Source of the DNA: Saprospirales bacterium
GTDB taxonomy: Bacteria; Bacteroidota; Bacteroidia; Chitinophagales; JADJOU01
Direction of reading: 5' to 3'
Assembly: GCA_947461165.1 (NCBI GenBank)
Contig: CANHJR010000083.1
Coordinates: 1-6,100 of the forward strand
Length of the DNA stretch: 6,100 nucleotides
Part shown: piece by piece, positions 1 through 6,092 of the stretch
Layout of the letters: the number at the start of each line of letters is the position of its first letter
Position numbering within the stretch: the first letter of the stretch is position 1
Translations under genes and position numbers: made by a program
Notes under the pieces: model-generated
Told to the model about the DNA's origin: nothing
Seen by the model: the letters and a program-made list of their open reading frames with translations, nothing else
Database searches by the model: none

Positions 1-1
1 C

Positions 2-997
2 AAGTCAGATGCTTCTAAGCGAATCAGTATACTCGTTCCCGCCAGAAATGAAGAAGCCAATATCTCAAATATTATAAACGATGTTTTAGCTCAGGAATAT
101 GAAAACTGGGAATTATTGATCCTAGATGATGATTCTGACGATCATACTCGGCAGATTGCTCAAATGATGTCCTCACAAGATCAGCGGATAACTGTTTTGT
201 ATAGCAAGACACTTCCTGATGGCTGGTTGGGAAAGAATCATGCTTGTCATAGACTGGCTCAGGAGGCAACAGGTGCCTGTCTTTGTTTTCTTGATGCTGA
301 TGTTCGTATTACTCCTCATTTCTTGAATGAAGCCATGCATTTTATGGAAAGTAATCCATTAGATATGTTTTCGATATTTCCAAAACAAATTATGCTATCC
401 AAAGGCGAAGAGATAACGGTACCACAGATGAACCAGATTTTGCTGAGTCTACTGCCGCTCCCACTGGTTCAGAAGTTCTCAAACCCTTCGCTAGCTGCTG
501 CAAATGGTCAGTGTATCTTCTATCAAAAAAAATCATATCTATCCCTACTACCTCATCAATATTTAAAAAATGAAAAAGTAGAAGATATCAAGATTGCCCG
601 TTATTTTAAGTCTAACAACCAAAAAATTGCCTGCCTTGCCAGCGTTGATTCTATCTCTTGTAGAATGTATACATCATATACCGAGGCTATCAATGGATTT
701 GCCAAGAATGTAATCGAATTCTTCGGAGGATCCTTTCTTTTGGCCATTATTTACTTTCTGACGACAAGTTTTGGATGGATTATCATTGGGCTAAAAATGG
801 GGTTTTGGTTGATGATTTTAGCTCTCATTTTAGATTTATCGACGAGATCGATCATTAGTCTTACAAGCAATCAATCTCCTATCAGAAATATATTTTACAG
901 CCTTTCGCAACAGCTTGCACTCGGTCATATGATTCTCAAATCTGTGACCTTCAAATTGTACCTCAAGGAGACCTGGAAGGGTCGAACCATAAACTAA
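2..997 (+). CDS. Family 2 glycosyltransferase, carotenoid-type membrane enzyme (5' partial)
   Basis: Probable membrane-bound GT-A glycosyltransferase that moves a sugar from a nucleotide donor to a lipid, most likely a hydroxylated carotenoid. The reading frame is open from base 2, so the true start lies before the window; 331 residues are visible. Numbered from base 2: the nucleotide-binding strand LVPARNEE is at 11-18, the first acidic patch ILDDDSDD at 40-47, a GWLGKNHAC stretch at 74-82, the metal-binding DxD (LDADV) near 97-101, and an ED acid motif (KVEDIKIARYF) near 192-202, followed by RMY. Hydrophobic segments span roughly 243-288, and the C-terminus ends in WKGR. The GWxGK stretch, RMY and C-terminal membrane helices resemble CrtQ/CruG/HpnB-type enzymes. 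Such proteins usually have about 350-390 residues, so probably only an N-terminal anchor is missing. The desaturase gene follows after 7 nt, supporting a pigment role. The acceptor is inferred; hopanoid or another lipid remains possible. Confidence 0.86.
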   Translation, partial: KSDASKRISILVPARNEEANISNIINDVLAQEYENWELLILDDDSDDHTRQIAQMMSSQDQRITVLYSKTLPDGWLGKNHACHRLAQEATGACLCFLDADVRITPHFLNEAMHFMESNPLDMFSIFPKQIMLSKGEEITVPQMNQILLSLLPLPLVQKFSNPSLAAANGQCIFYQKKSYLSLLPHQYLKNEKVEDIKIARYFKSNNQKIACLASVDSISCRMYTSYTEAINGFAKNVIEFFGGSFLLAIIYFLTTSFGWIIIGLKMGFWLMILALILDLSTRSIISLTSNQSPIRNIFYSLSQQLALGHMILKSVTFKLYLKETWKGRTIN

Positions 998-1004
998 ATA
1001 AATT

Positions 1005-2486
1005 ATGACAAAGAAAAAAGTAATCATCGTAGGCTCAGGAGTCGCTGGCTTGGCATCCGCCCTCCGGCTCAATCACGCAGGCTATGAGGTAGTCGTCATA
1101 GAAAAGCATCATCAGGCTGGCGGACGACTCAATCGCATCGTAAAAGATGGGTTCACCTTCGATACTGGACCTAGTTTTTTTAGTATGTCCTATGAGTTTA
1201 GATCGTTTTTCAAAGAGTGTGGATTAGACTTGCCATTTGAGGCTATAGCCCTAGATCCCCTCTACACTGTGCATCTTGCAGGATCCGACACGCCATATCA
1301 CTTGTACAAGGATATTCAGAAATTATCCAAACAATTTGAGGCCGTTGAGCCTGATTTTGAAAAAAAGATGAATCATTACTTATCCAAATCTGGCAAGCTC
1401 TTTCACGATACCTTCAACCCTGTTATCCGTAATAATTTTGACAATTTATTTCAATATGTTCAAAAATTAGCGCGGGTAAACTTGATTCATGTTCCGGTTT
1501 TGACCCGAACGTTTTGGGAAGAGATTTGTCGCCATTTTGATTCGAAAGAGGCGCGAGAAATAATCTCATTGGTCGGTTTTTTTCTTGGGAGAACACCTTT
1601 TGATACCATGGGCATATATTCTCTCTTATCTTATACTGAATTCGTACATGATGGCTATTATAATGTCAAGGGAGGAATGTATGAGATTGTCCATAGTATG
1701 GTTAAGATTCTAGAACAAAGAGGTGTCCAAATACAGTATAATACCGAAATTGTTTCCCATACATCTACAACAAACCAGCTGACCGCTGTCATCGATCAGC
1801 ACGGAAATGCGCATACGGCTGATCATTTTATCATTAATTCTGATGCGGCAGCCTTTAGAGGTGAGGTTTTTGGGAGAAAATCGTATAGCAAAAAAAAACT
1901 GGACAAAATGAGCTGGACGATGGGTTATCTCACAATATATCTTGGAATCAATATCAAGCTCAAGGATATCAATCATCACAATTATTATCTTGGCAGCAAC
2001 TATGAACAGTATAAATCGGATGTCAAGAATCACGATTTAAAAGGCGAAAAGCCATATTATTATGTCAATGTCTTGTCCAAAAACAATCCAGATTGTGCAC
2101 CTGAGGGCTGCGAAAGTTTGTTTTTTGTATGCCCTGTTCCAAATCTGAATGACAAGCCAAACTGGGATGACCAAAATGAAATCGTAGATAGTTTGATTCG
2201 GGATTTTTCAGAACGAAATGGAATAGATATTTTTCCAAGTATCATTAGCAAAACAGTTTACACGCCTTTGGATTGGAAATCACAGTTTAATTTGTACCAT
2301 GGAAGCGGCTTGAGTCTCTCTCCTAGTATGTTTCAGATTGGTGTTTTTAGACCCAAAAATTTTGATGAAGTATATTCTAACACCTTCTACGCGGGTGCAT
2401 CGACGGTGCCAGGTTCCGGAATCCCGATGGCCTTGATCAGTGCGGAGTTAGTATGCAAGCGAGTTTATGCTTTTGACAATGCATAA
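1005..2486 (+). CDS. FAD-dependent carotenoid desaturase, CrtI/CrtD family
   Basis: A 493-residue flavoprotein of the phytoene desaturase family, which introduces double bonds into (or isomerises) C30/C40 carotenoids at the membrane. The N-terminal dinucleotide-binding fold is clear: GSGVAG at 10-15, the ribose-binding Glu33 (VVVIEK), GGR at 39-41 and DTGPS at 53-57. Mid-protein there is a substrate-domain stretch, FVHDGYYNVKGGMYEIV. The C-terminal FAD-contact motif is YAGASTVPGSGIPMALISAEL at about 462-482. Length is normal for the family. The ATG is chosen because the Rossmann strand begins directly after it; it lies 7 nt after the glycosyltransferase stop codon with AT-rich sequence in front, so the pair is probably one transcript. 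The family splits into phytoene desaturase (CrtI), hydroxycarotenoid 3,4-desaturase (CrtD) and diapocarotenoid enzymes (CrtN/CrtP). Proximity to a glycosyltransferase favours a late-acting CrtD-like role, but sequence reading alone does not settle this, so no symbol is assigned. Confidence 0.9.
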   Translation: MTKKKVIIVGSGVAGLASALRLNHAGYEVVVIEKHHQAGGRLNRIVKDGFTFDTGPSFFSMSYEFRSFFKECGLDLPFEAIALDPLYTVHLAGSDTPYHLYKDIQKLSKQFEAVEPDFEKKMNHYLSKSGKLFHDTFNPVIRNNFDNLFQYVQKLARVNLIHVPVLTRTFWEEICRHFDSKEAREIISLVGFFLGRTPFDTMGIYSLLSYTEFVHDGYYNVKGGMYEIVHSMVKILEQRGVQIQYNTEIVSHTSTTNQLTAVIDQHGNAHTADHFIINSDAAAFRGEVFGRKSYSKKKLDKMSWTMGYLTIYLGINIKLKDINHHNYYLGSNYEQYKSDVKNHDLKGEKPYYYVNVLSKNNPDCAPEGCESLFFVCPVPNLNDKPNWDDQNEIVDSLIRDFSERNGIDIFPSIISKTVYTPLDWKSQFNLYHGSGLSLSPSMFQIGVFRPKNFDEVYSNTFYAGASTVPGSGIPMALISAELVCKRVYAFDNA

Positions 2487-2556
2487 AAACATTAAGATTA
2501 GCCTTCATAAGATAGAAACAATACAGATACATTTTGATTCTATCCATTAAAAGCCA

Positions 2557-2583
2557 TTTGAATGATTTTCAAACACTTTGAAA
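2557..2583. promoter_or_regulatory. Clustered inverted repeats, candidate operator
   Basis: TTTCAAA-CAC-TTTGAAA at 2567-2583 is a perfect 7-bp dyad with a 3-bp spacer. A further half-site, TTTGAA at 2557-2562, pairs with the same TTCAAA to form a second, overlapping 17-bp dyad (6-bp arms, 5-bp spacer). The block lies 80 bp downstream of the desaturase stop and about 70 bp before the small His/Cys-rich gene. Binding by a dimeric repressor such as a Fur/Zur-type regulator is inference. In AT-rich intergenic DNA such dyads also arise by chance. Confidence 0.35.
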
Positions 2584-2586
2584 TTA

Positions 2587-2624
2587 GAATTGATTGAATT
2601 AAAGTTATTTTTTTCGATCAATTC
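2587..2624 (+). repeat. 12-bp inverted repeat with 14-nt loop (hairpin or operator)
   Basis: GAATTGATTGAA at 2587-2598 pairs with TTCGATCAATTC at 2613-2624 over 12 positions, eleven Watson-Crick and one T-G, leaving a 14-nt AT-rich loop. There is no T-tract after the right arm, so it is not a textbook intrinsic terminator. It could end the pigment transcript, or act as an operator, because its right arm reaches the expected -33 zone of the candidate promoter at 2639. Confidence 0.4.
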
Positions 2625-2638
2625 CACTCTAAAGTCGC

Positions 2639-2646
2639 TAAGTTTG
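2639..2646 (+). promoter_or_regulatory. Candidate Bacteroidota promoter, -7 element (TAAGTTTG)
   Basis: TAAGTTTG fits the Bacteroidota -7 consensus TAnnTTTG exactly. No good TTG -33 element is seen at the usual 19-21 nt upstream, where the sequence is a T-tract followed by CGATCA, so the promoter could be weak or activator-dependent. The expected transcription start would fall at about 2652-2654, which touches the GTG start proposed for the following gene. Confidence 0.4.
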
Positions 2647-2650
2647 TATT

Positions 2651-2956
2651 GTGATTAGAATCTTGAAAATAGTTATTGTATCAAGTCTTCTTGGATTGTT
2701 TGTGTTTCCACAGATAATCCGAGCTCTGCATACCCACAGTCATACTATCTGTTTTGAAAAAAGTACACAGCATTTCCACGTCTTGACTGAGAAATGTGAA
2801 CTTTGCGAGTACAAATGGAATGAATTTACCTATCAAAAAAAACCTGTTTTTAATTTTTTTAAGGAAAAATTATTTACTCCTGTTTCTAATTTTAGGAATA
2901 TAGTTTTGTGTTCTGTGGCCATTGCGCTTCAGAACAAAGGTCCGCCAGTATTTTAA
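2651..2956 (+). CDS. Small membrane-anchored His/Cys-rich protein, possible metal handling
   Basis: A 101-residue protein of unknown function. Residues 4-26 form one hydrophobic segment (signal peptide or N-terminal anchor). Directly after it is a dense cluster of potential metal ligands: H27, H29, H31, C34, H41, H43, C49 and C52, with C49/C52 spaced as CxxC. The C-terminus has a short hydrophobic stretch and ends KGPPVF. From memory, similar unnamed small proteins with HxH...HFH...CxxC patterns sit before TonB-dependent receptor genes in other Bacteroidota, and here a lipoprotein and such a receptor follow. A role in sensing or handing over a metal in the periplasm is inference. No ATG occurs in frame. 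GTG at 2651 is the first start after the upstream in-frame stop; TTG at 2663 would give a 97-residue MKIVIV... version and fits the promoter position better. Confidence 0.72.
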   Translation: MIRILKIVIVSSLLGLFVFPQIIRALHTHSHTICFEKSTQHFHVLTEKCELCEYKWNEFTYQKKPVFNFFKEKLFTPVSNFRNIVLCSVAIALQNKGPPVF

Positions 2957-2964
2957 AATCCTAA

Positions 2965-2981
2965 GCGGTATTATCTGCCGC
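2965..2981 (+). terminator. Small GC-rich hairpin after the His/Cys-rich gene
   Basis: GCGGTA at 2965-2970 pairs with TGCCGC at 2976-2981 (five Watson-Crick pairs plus one T-G) around a 5-nt loop, 8 nt after the stop codon. The following sequence is A/T-rich but lacks an unbroken T-run. It may be a weak terminator or attenuator, or a stabilising 3' end that lowers expression of the downstream genes relative to the small protein. Confidence 0.3.
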
Positions 2982-3077
2982 AAATCTTATTTCCAAAAAT
3001 TTATTTTTTGTTCAAGACTAGTCCAATAAGGATTGGGTACGAACATAGATTCCTATTTAATAATAAACAACATTCAA

Positions 3078-3620
3078 ATGAAAAAACGATTATTCATATT
3101 CACCTTAATACAAATTTTTATCTCATCTTGTAGCAAAGACTCTCATTCACACAATGATCAAGAAAGCATCAACAAAATAACCGTAGATTTGGTTTCGGCT
3201 AGTCATACTGCCATGTTTAGCTTCGAAGACAAAGACGGCGATGGTGGTTTGAGTCCTATCCTAAGAGCAGATAGCCTCAAGACAAATCAAACCTACACTG
3301 CAACCATCAACGTATTCAAATTTGAAAACAATGCTTGGATAGAAACGACAGACGAAATATTACGTGAAGGAATAGATCATCAATTCTTTTTCGCTGCAAC
3401 AGCCAATGCATTAGAAACGAACTATGCAGATCTAGACGTCAATGGAAAGCCAATCGGTTTGAAAAGCACCTGGATTACGAAATCTGCAGCCGCTGGAAAA
3501 CTCAAACTAACTCTTCTTCATGGGCCAAACAAATCTGCAACAGGAGCAGCAACAGGCGACAAAACGAATGCTGGTGGCGAAACAGACGTCGAAATAGAAT
3601 GGGATGTCAAAATCAATTAA
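3078..3620 (+). CDS. TonB-receptor-associated lipoprotein with DxDxDG motif
   Basis: A 180-residue probable outer-membrane or periplasmic lipoprotein. MKKRLFIFTLIQIFISS is a type II signal peptide with lipobox ISSC and lipidated Cys18. The SKDSHSHND that follows is acidic and hydrophilic, as in many Bacteroidota lipoproteins. Residues 45-60 hold FEDKDGDGG, an EF-loop-like acidic run (D51, D53, D55) that may bind a divalent cation. The rest looks like a beta-rich domain, with HQFFF near 101-105, DVNGKPIGLKSTW near 120-132 and a Gly/Thr-rich HGPNKSATG...GGETDVEIEW near 148-175. I recognise the overall pattern as an unnamed lipoprotein family encoded beside TonB-dependent receptors. ATG 3078 is chosen because it begins the lysine-rich signal peptide; a TTG extension to 3033 would spoil it. 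It lies 121 nt after the previous gene and overlaps the receptor gene by 17 nt. A role as surface partner of the receptor is inference. Confidence 0.85.
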   Translation: MKKRLFIFTLIQIFISSCSKDSHSHNDQESINKITVDLVSASHTAMFSFEDKDGDGGLSPILRADSLKTNQTYTATINVFKFENNAWIETTDEILREGIDHQFFFAATANALETNYADLDVNGKPIGLKSTWITKSAAAGKLKLTLLHGPNKSATGAATGDKTNAGGETDVEIEWDVKIN

Positions 3621-5892
3621 AATCATTCTCTTTTTACTATTGCCCTGCCTTGTCCTCAGTCAAGGTAGGGTTTTTTCTATCCAAGGGGTCATTCTCGATA
3701 AAAACATAGGGCAACCGCTCTCGGAGGCCGCAATTATCGTGCTAGAAACTCAACAAAAAGTCATCACTAATGAAGATGGAAAATTTATTATACATAATTT
3801 GCAACCTGGCAACTATCATCTTGGAATTTCACATTTAGGCTGCAAAAGTTATCGGACAAGCATACATTTATTGAGTGACACAATTATCAATTTCACCATT
3901 GAACATTATCACGAACATATTCAAGAAGTTAAAGTACGATCCAGCTCCAAAGGGATTTCAAAGTCCATATCTGCGCAAACGATCATCGAAAATAGTGAAA
4001 AAAATCTAGGAAATCTCCTGGAGACAACAATTGGTGTCAGAAGTCTCAAAACAGGAAATTCAATCGCAAAGCCCACCATTCAAGGCCTATATGGCAACAG
4101 GCTTTCTATTCTCAACCATGGCATTGCGCAAAGTGGTCAACAGTGGGGAAATGATCATGCGCCGGAAATAGATCCAATATCCTCAACAAGCATAAAAGTA
4201 GTCAAAGGAGTTTCTGCCATAGAATACAAAGCAGTAAATATGGGTGCATTGATTATTTTAGAATCAGAACCAATAACAAATGACCCTCACTTGCATGGAC
4301 AATCAACGATACATTTTGAATCGAATGGAAATGGCATTGGAGCCAATACTTTGCTCGAAAAAACAAATAAAAATATTGCTTGGCGTCTTGGTACGACAGT
4401 CAAAAGATCGGGTGACAGATCAACTCCCGACTACTATCTCAAAAATACAGGCACAGAAGATCTTAATTTCAACTTGAACCTAGAAACAACATTATGGAAA
4501 AGCTGGAATACCCGAATCATAGCAAGTTCTGTCAATACAAAAATGGGAATACTAAGAGGAGCAAGTATCGGGAATCTAACGGATCTTCAGATCGCTATGA
4601 ATAGAGAAACACCCCTTTTCACCGAGGAAAATTTTAGCTATTCCATAAGTCCTCCTAGACAGACAGTCAATCATTTTTTCTTAAAACTGCAAAGTACCAA
4701 ATTATTATCTGACAAGCGAAGCATTCAATTAGCTTATTCTAGCCAAGTCAATCTGCGAAGAGAGTATGATGTCCGTCGCGGAAACAGGTCGGAAATACCC
4801 GTTTTAGATTTATCTCAATTTTCAAATTATTTAGAGGCAAAATATACAATCCAACACCAGTCATCTTCAACAAAATTTGGAATTCAAGCAAACTATATTG
4901 AAAATCTCAATGACAATAATACGGGTGTAAGCCCCTTGATCCCAAACTACAATTCAATAGAACCTGCGATTTTTCTTACTCATCATATTTATTTACCAAA
5001 AAGTCAGTACCAAATAGGATTTCGCTACGACCCAATGTTTCAAAGTGTGTTCACCTACGATCAGTTATTACAAGAAAAAAAGTCCTTTTCACATTCGTTT
5101 CATAATATAACCCTGGCAGGTGAATACAGTCATCAATTCTCACCACATACCAGTTTTAAATTAAACTCGGGATTTACTGCACGAAACCCAGGAATCAATG
5201 AAATGTATTCATTTGGACTGCACCAAGGAGTGAGCAGTATCGAAGAGGGCAACATAGACCTAAAGCCTGAGCTATCATTTAAAACAACAGCACAATTCAC
5301 GACAGATTGGAAAGAAAAAATCAGATTCGAGGTACTTGGTTATTTTCACAATATCAATAATTATATCTATTTAAAGCCAGCTGATCAATATCGACTCACC
5401 GTAAGAGGTGCATTCCCGGTTTTCAGATATGATCAAACACACGCCCAAATCATTGGAATTGATGGTACTATTTCGGCTGAAATCAGTAAACGAATTCAAT
5501 GGAATCTAGGCTATAATCTCATTAGTGGATACGATCGGACTCAGAATCTTGCATTGATTTATATTCCTTCCAATTCATTACAATCAACACTAAAGCTAAA
5601 TTGGGCCAAATTTAAAAAACTGGAAAACCTACAGTTAGAATTGAGTGGAAGACATATTGCAAAACAAATAGACATCCTTCCTAGTCAAGACTTTCTTGCG
5701 CCACCAGGAGCCTATACCCTCTTTGGATTAGCGTGCAGCGCTGAAAAACAACTGAAAAAACTCCGCGTCAAAGTCTTTATAAAGCTGGAGAACCTCCTAA
5801 ATTCAAGATTCAGAGAGTATTTAAACCGACAACGATATTTTGCTGACGAGCTTGGTCGTAATTTTGTTATTGGCGTTCATTTCAATTACTAA
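3604..5892 (+). CDS. TonB-dependent outer-membrane receptor with carboxypeptidase-D-like N-domain (probable metal uptake)
   Basis: A 762-residue outer-membrane active transporter powered by TonB-ExbBD. Residues 1-19 are a signal peptide (cleavage near LVLS-QG). Residues 25-100 form a CarboxypepD_reg-like beta-sandwich (SIQGVILDK...NEDGKFIIHNLQPGNYHLGISHLGC). IQEVKVR at 106-112 is a likely TonB box, preceded by a His-bearing HYHEH. The plug runs about 120-222 (ETTIGVRSLKTG..., IQGLYGNRLSIL, SGQQWGNDHAPEIDP at 177-191, VVKGVSAIEY). The rest is the beta-barrel, with NPGINEMYSFGLHQG and a C-terminal YLNRQRYFADELGRNFVIGVHFNY-type closing strand ending in tyrosine. The DHAPEID plug stretch recalls receptors of the ZnuD-like type, so zinc or another metal is my leading guess, but the substrate is not proven. 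The plug has NMGAL where many receptors have a GG pair. ATG 3604 lies inside the lipoprotein gene, suggesting translational coupling. Confidence 0.93.
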   Translation: MSKSIKIILFLLLPCLVLSQGRVFSIQGVILDKNIGQPLSEAAIIVLETQQKVITNEDGKFIIHNLQPGNYHLGISHLGCKSYRTSIHLLSDTIINFTIEHYHEHIQEVKVRSSSKGISKSISAQTIIENSEKNLGNLLETTIGVRSLKTGNSIAKPTIQGLYGNRLSILNHGIAQSGQQWGNDHAPEIDPISSTSIKVVKGVSAIEYKAVNMGALIILESEPITNDPHLHGQSTIHFESNGNGIGANTLLEKTNKNIAWRLGTTVKRSGDRSTPDYYLKNTGTEDLNFNLNLETTLWKSWNTRIIASSVNTKMGILRGASIGNLTDLQIAMNRETPLFTEENFSYSISPPRQTVNHFFLKLQSTKLLSDKRSIQLAYSSQVNLRREYDVRRGNRSEIPVLDLSQFSNYLEAKYTIQHQSSSTKFGIQANYIENLNDNNTGVSPLIPNYNSIEPAIFLTHHIYLPKSQYQIGFRYDPMFQSVFTYDQLLQEKKSFSHSFHNITLAGEYSHQFSPHTSFKLNSGFTARNPGINEMYSFGLHQGVSSIEEGNIDLKPELSFKTTAQFTTDWKEKIRFEVLGYFHNINNYIYLKPADQYRLTVRGAFPVFRYDQTHAQIIGIDGTISAEISKRIQWNLGYNLISGYDRTQNLALIYIPSNSLQSTLKLNWAKFKKLENLQLELSGRHIAKQIDILPSQDFLAPPGAYTLFGLACSAEKQLKKLRVKVFIKLENLLNSRFREYLNRQRYFADELGRNFVIGVHFNY

Positions 5893-6046
5893 TTGATGCG
5901 TGAAAACTAGTCTGTTTTAAAAAAAGCAACTAATTCGATAATAATTTCAACACGTTACCCACGATATTCATTGAAAATATGTTTGTATAATACAACAGCC
6001 CATACATAGTTTCATCTCTTTGCATTACCAACAATAAAAAAAACTG
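5893..6046. other. Intergenic region after the receptor operon
   Basis: AT-rich non-coding DNA. No convincing intrinsic terminator is visible: AAAAC/GTTTT at 5903-5918 is a 5-bp AT-rich pairing with a 6-nt loop, followed by A rather than T residues. Apart from the candidate promoter and palindrome at 5978-5995, I see nothing defined here. Confidence 0.5.
5978..5995 (+). promoter_or_regulatory. Candidate promoter -7 element overlapping a perfect palindrome
   Basis: TATGTTTG at 5978-5985 fits TAnnTTTG. Its last three bases overlap TTGTATAATACAA (5983-5995), a perfect 13-bp palindrome with 6-bp arms about a central A. The upstream -33 region has only TTA at 5955-5957, so promoter strength is doubtful. 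The palindrome sits where a repressor would block initiation. Distance to the next start codon is about 98 nt. Confidence 0.35.
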
Positions 6047-6076
6047 TTGACAAGTTGTTAATTGTATCTATATTTG
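6047..6076 (+). promoter_or_regulatory. Bacteroidota-type promoter for the next gene
   Basis: TTG at 6047-6049 (-33) and TATATTTG at 6069-6076 (-7, exact TAnnTTTG) are separated by 19 nt, the usual sigma-ABfr spacing. The predicted transcript starts near 6083, leaving a leader of about 10 nt before the ATG at 6093. This is the best promoter match in the window, and it indicates that the next gene is transcribed independently of the receptor operon. Confidence 0.6.
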
Positions 6077-6092
6077 CGTAAAATAAAGAAAT

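Noticed and set aside
72..269. Open frame on the minus strand (65 codons)
   Set aside because: It lies opposite the glycosyltransferase's conserved acidic motifs, shows no domain signal and has no promoter context.
836..1072. Open frame on the minus strand (78 codons) across the junction of the pigment genes
   Set aside because: It is antisense to two well-supported genes and its translation has no recognisable features.
1710..2033. Open frame on the minus strand (107 codons) with hydrophobic stretches
   Set aside because: It is antisense to the desaturase. Its hydrophobicity reflects complementing Asn/Asp/Tyr-rich codons, with no supporting start or promoter.
2060..2251. Open frame on the minus strand (63 codons)
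   Set aside because: It is a shadow of the desaturase with no independent support.
3002..3010. TATTTTTTG as a promoter for the lipoprotein gene
   Set aside because: The spacing inside the -7 element is one base too long and no -33 partner is visible; the T-run makes chance matches likely.
3033..3077. TTG-initiated 15-residue extension of the lipoprotein
   Set aside because: It would place polar residues ahead of a well-formed lipoprotein signal peptide that begins at ATG 3078.
4280..4477. Alternative + frame inside the receptor gene (65 codons)
   Set aside because: It is fully inside a strong coding sequence in another frame and has no features of its own.
5903..5918. AAAAC/GTTTT pairing as terminator of the receptor operon
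   Set aside because: It has only five AT-rich pairs and is followed by A residues instead of a T-tract.
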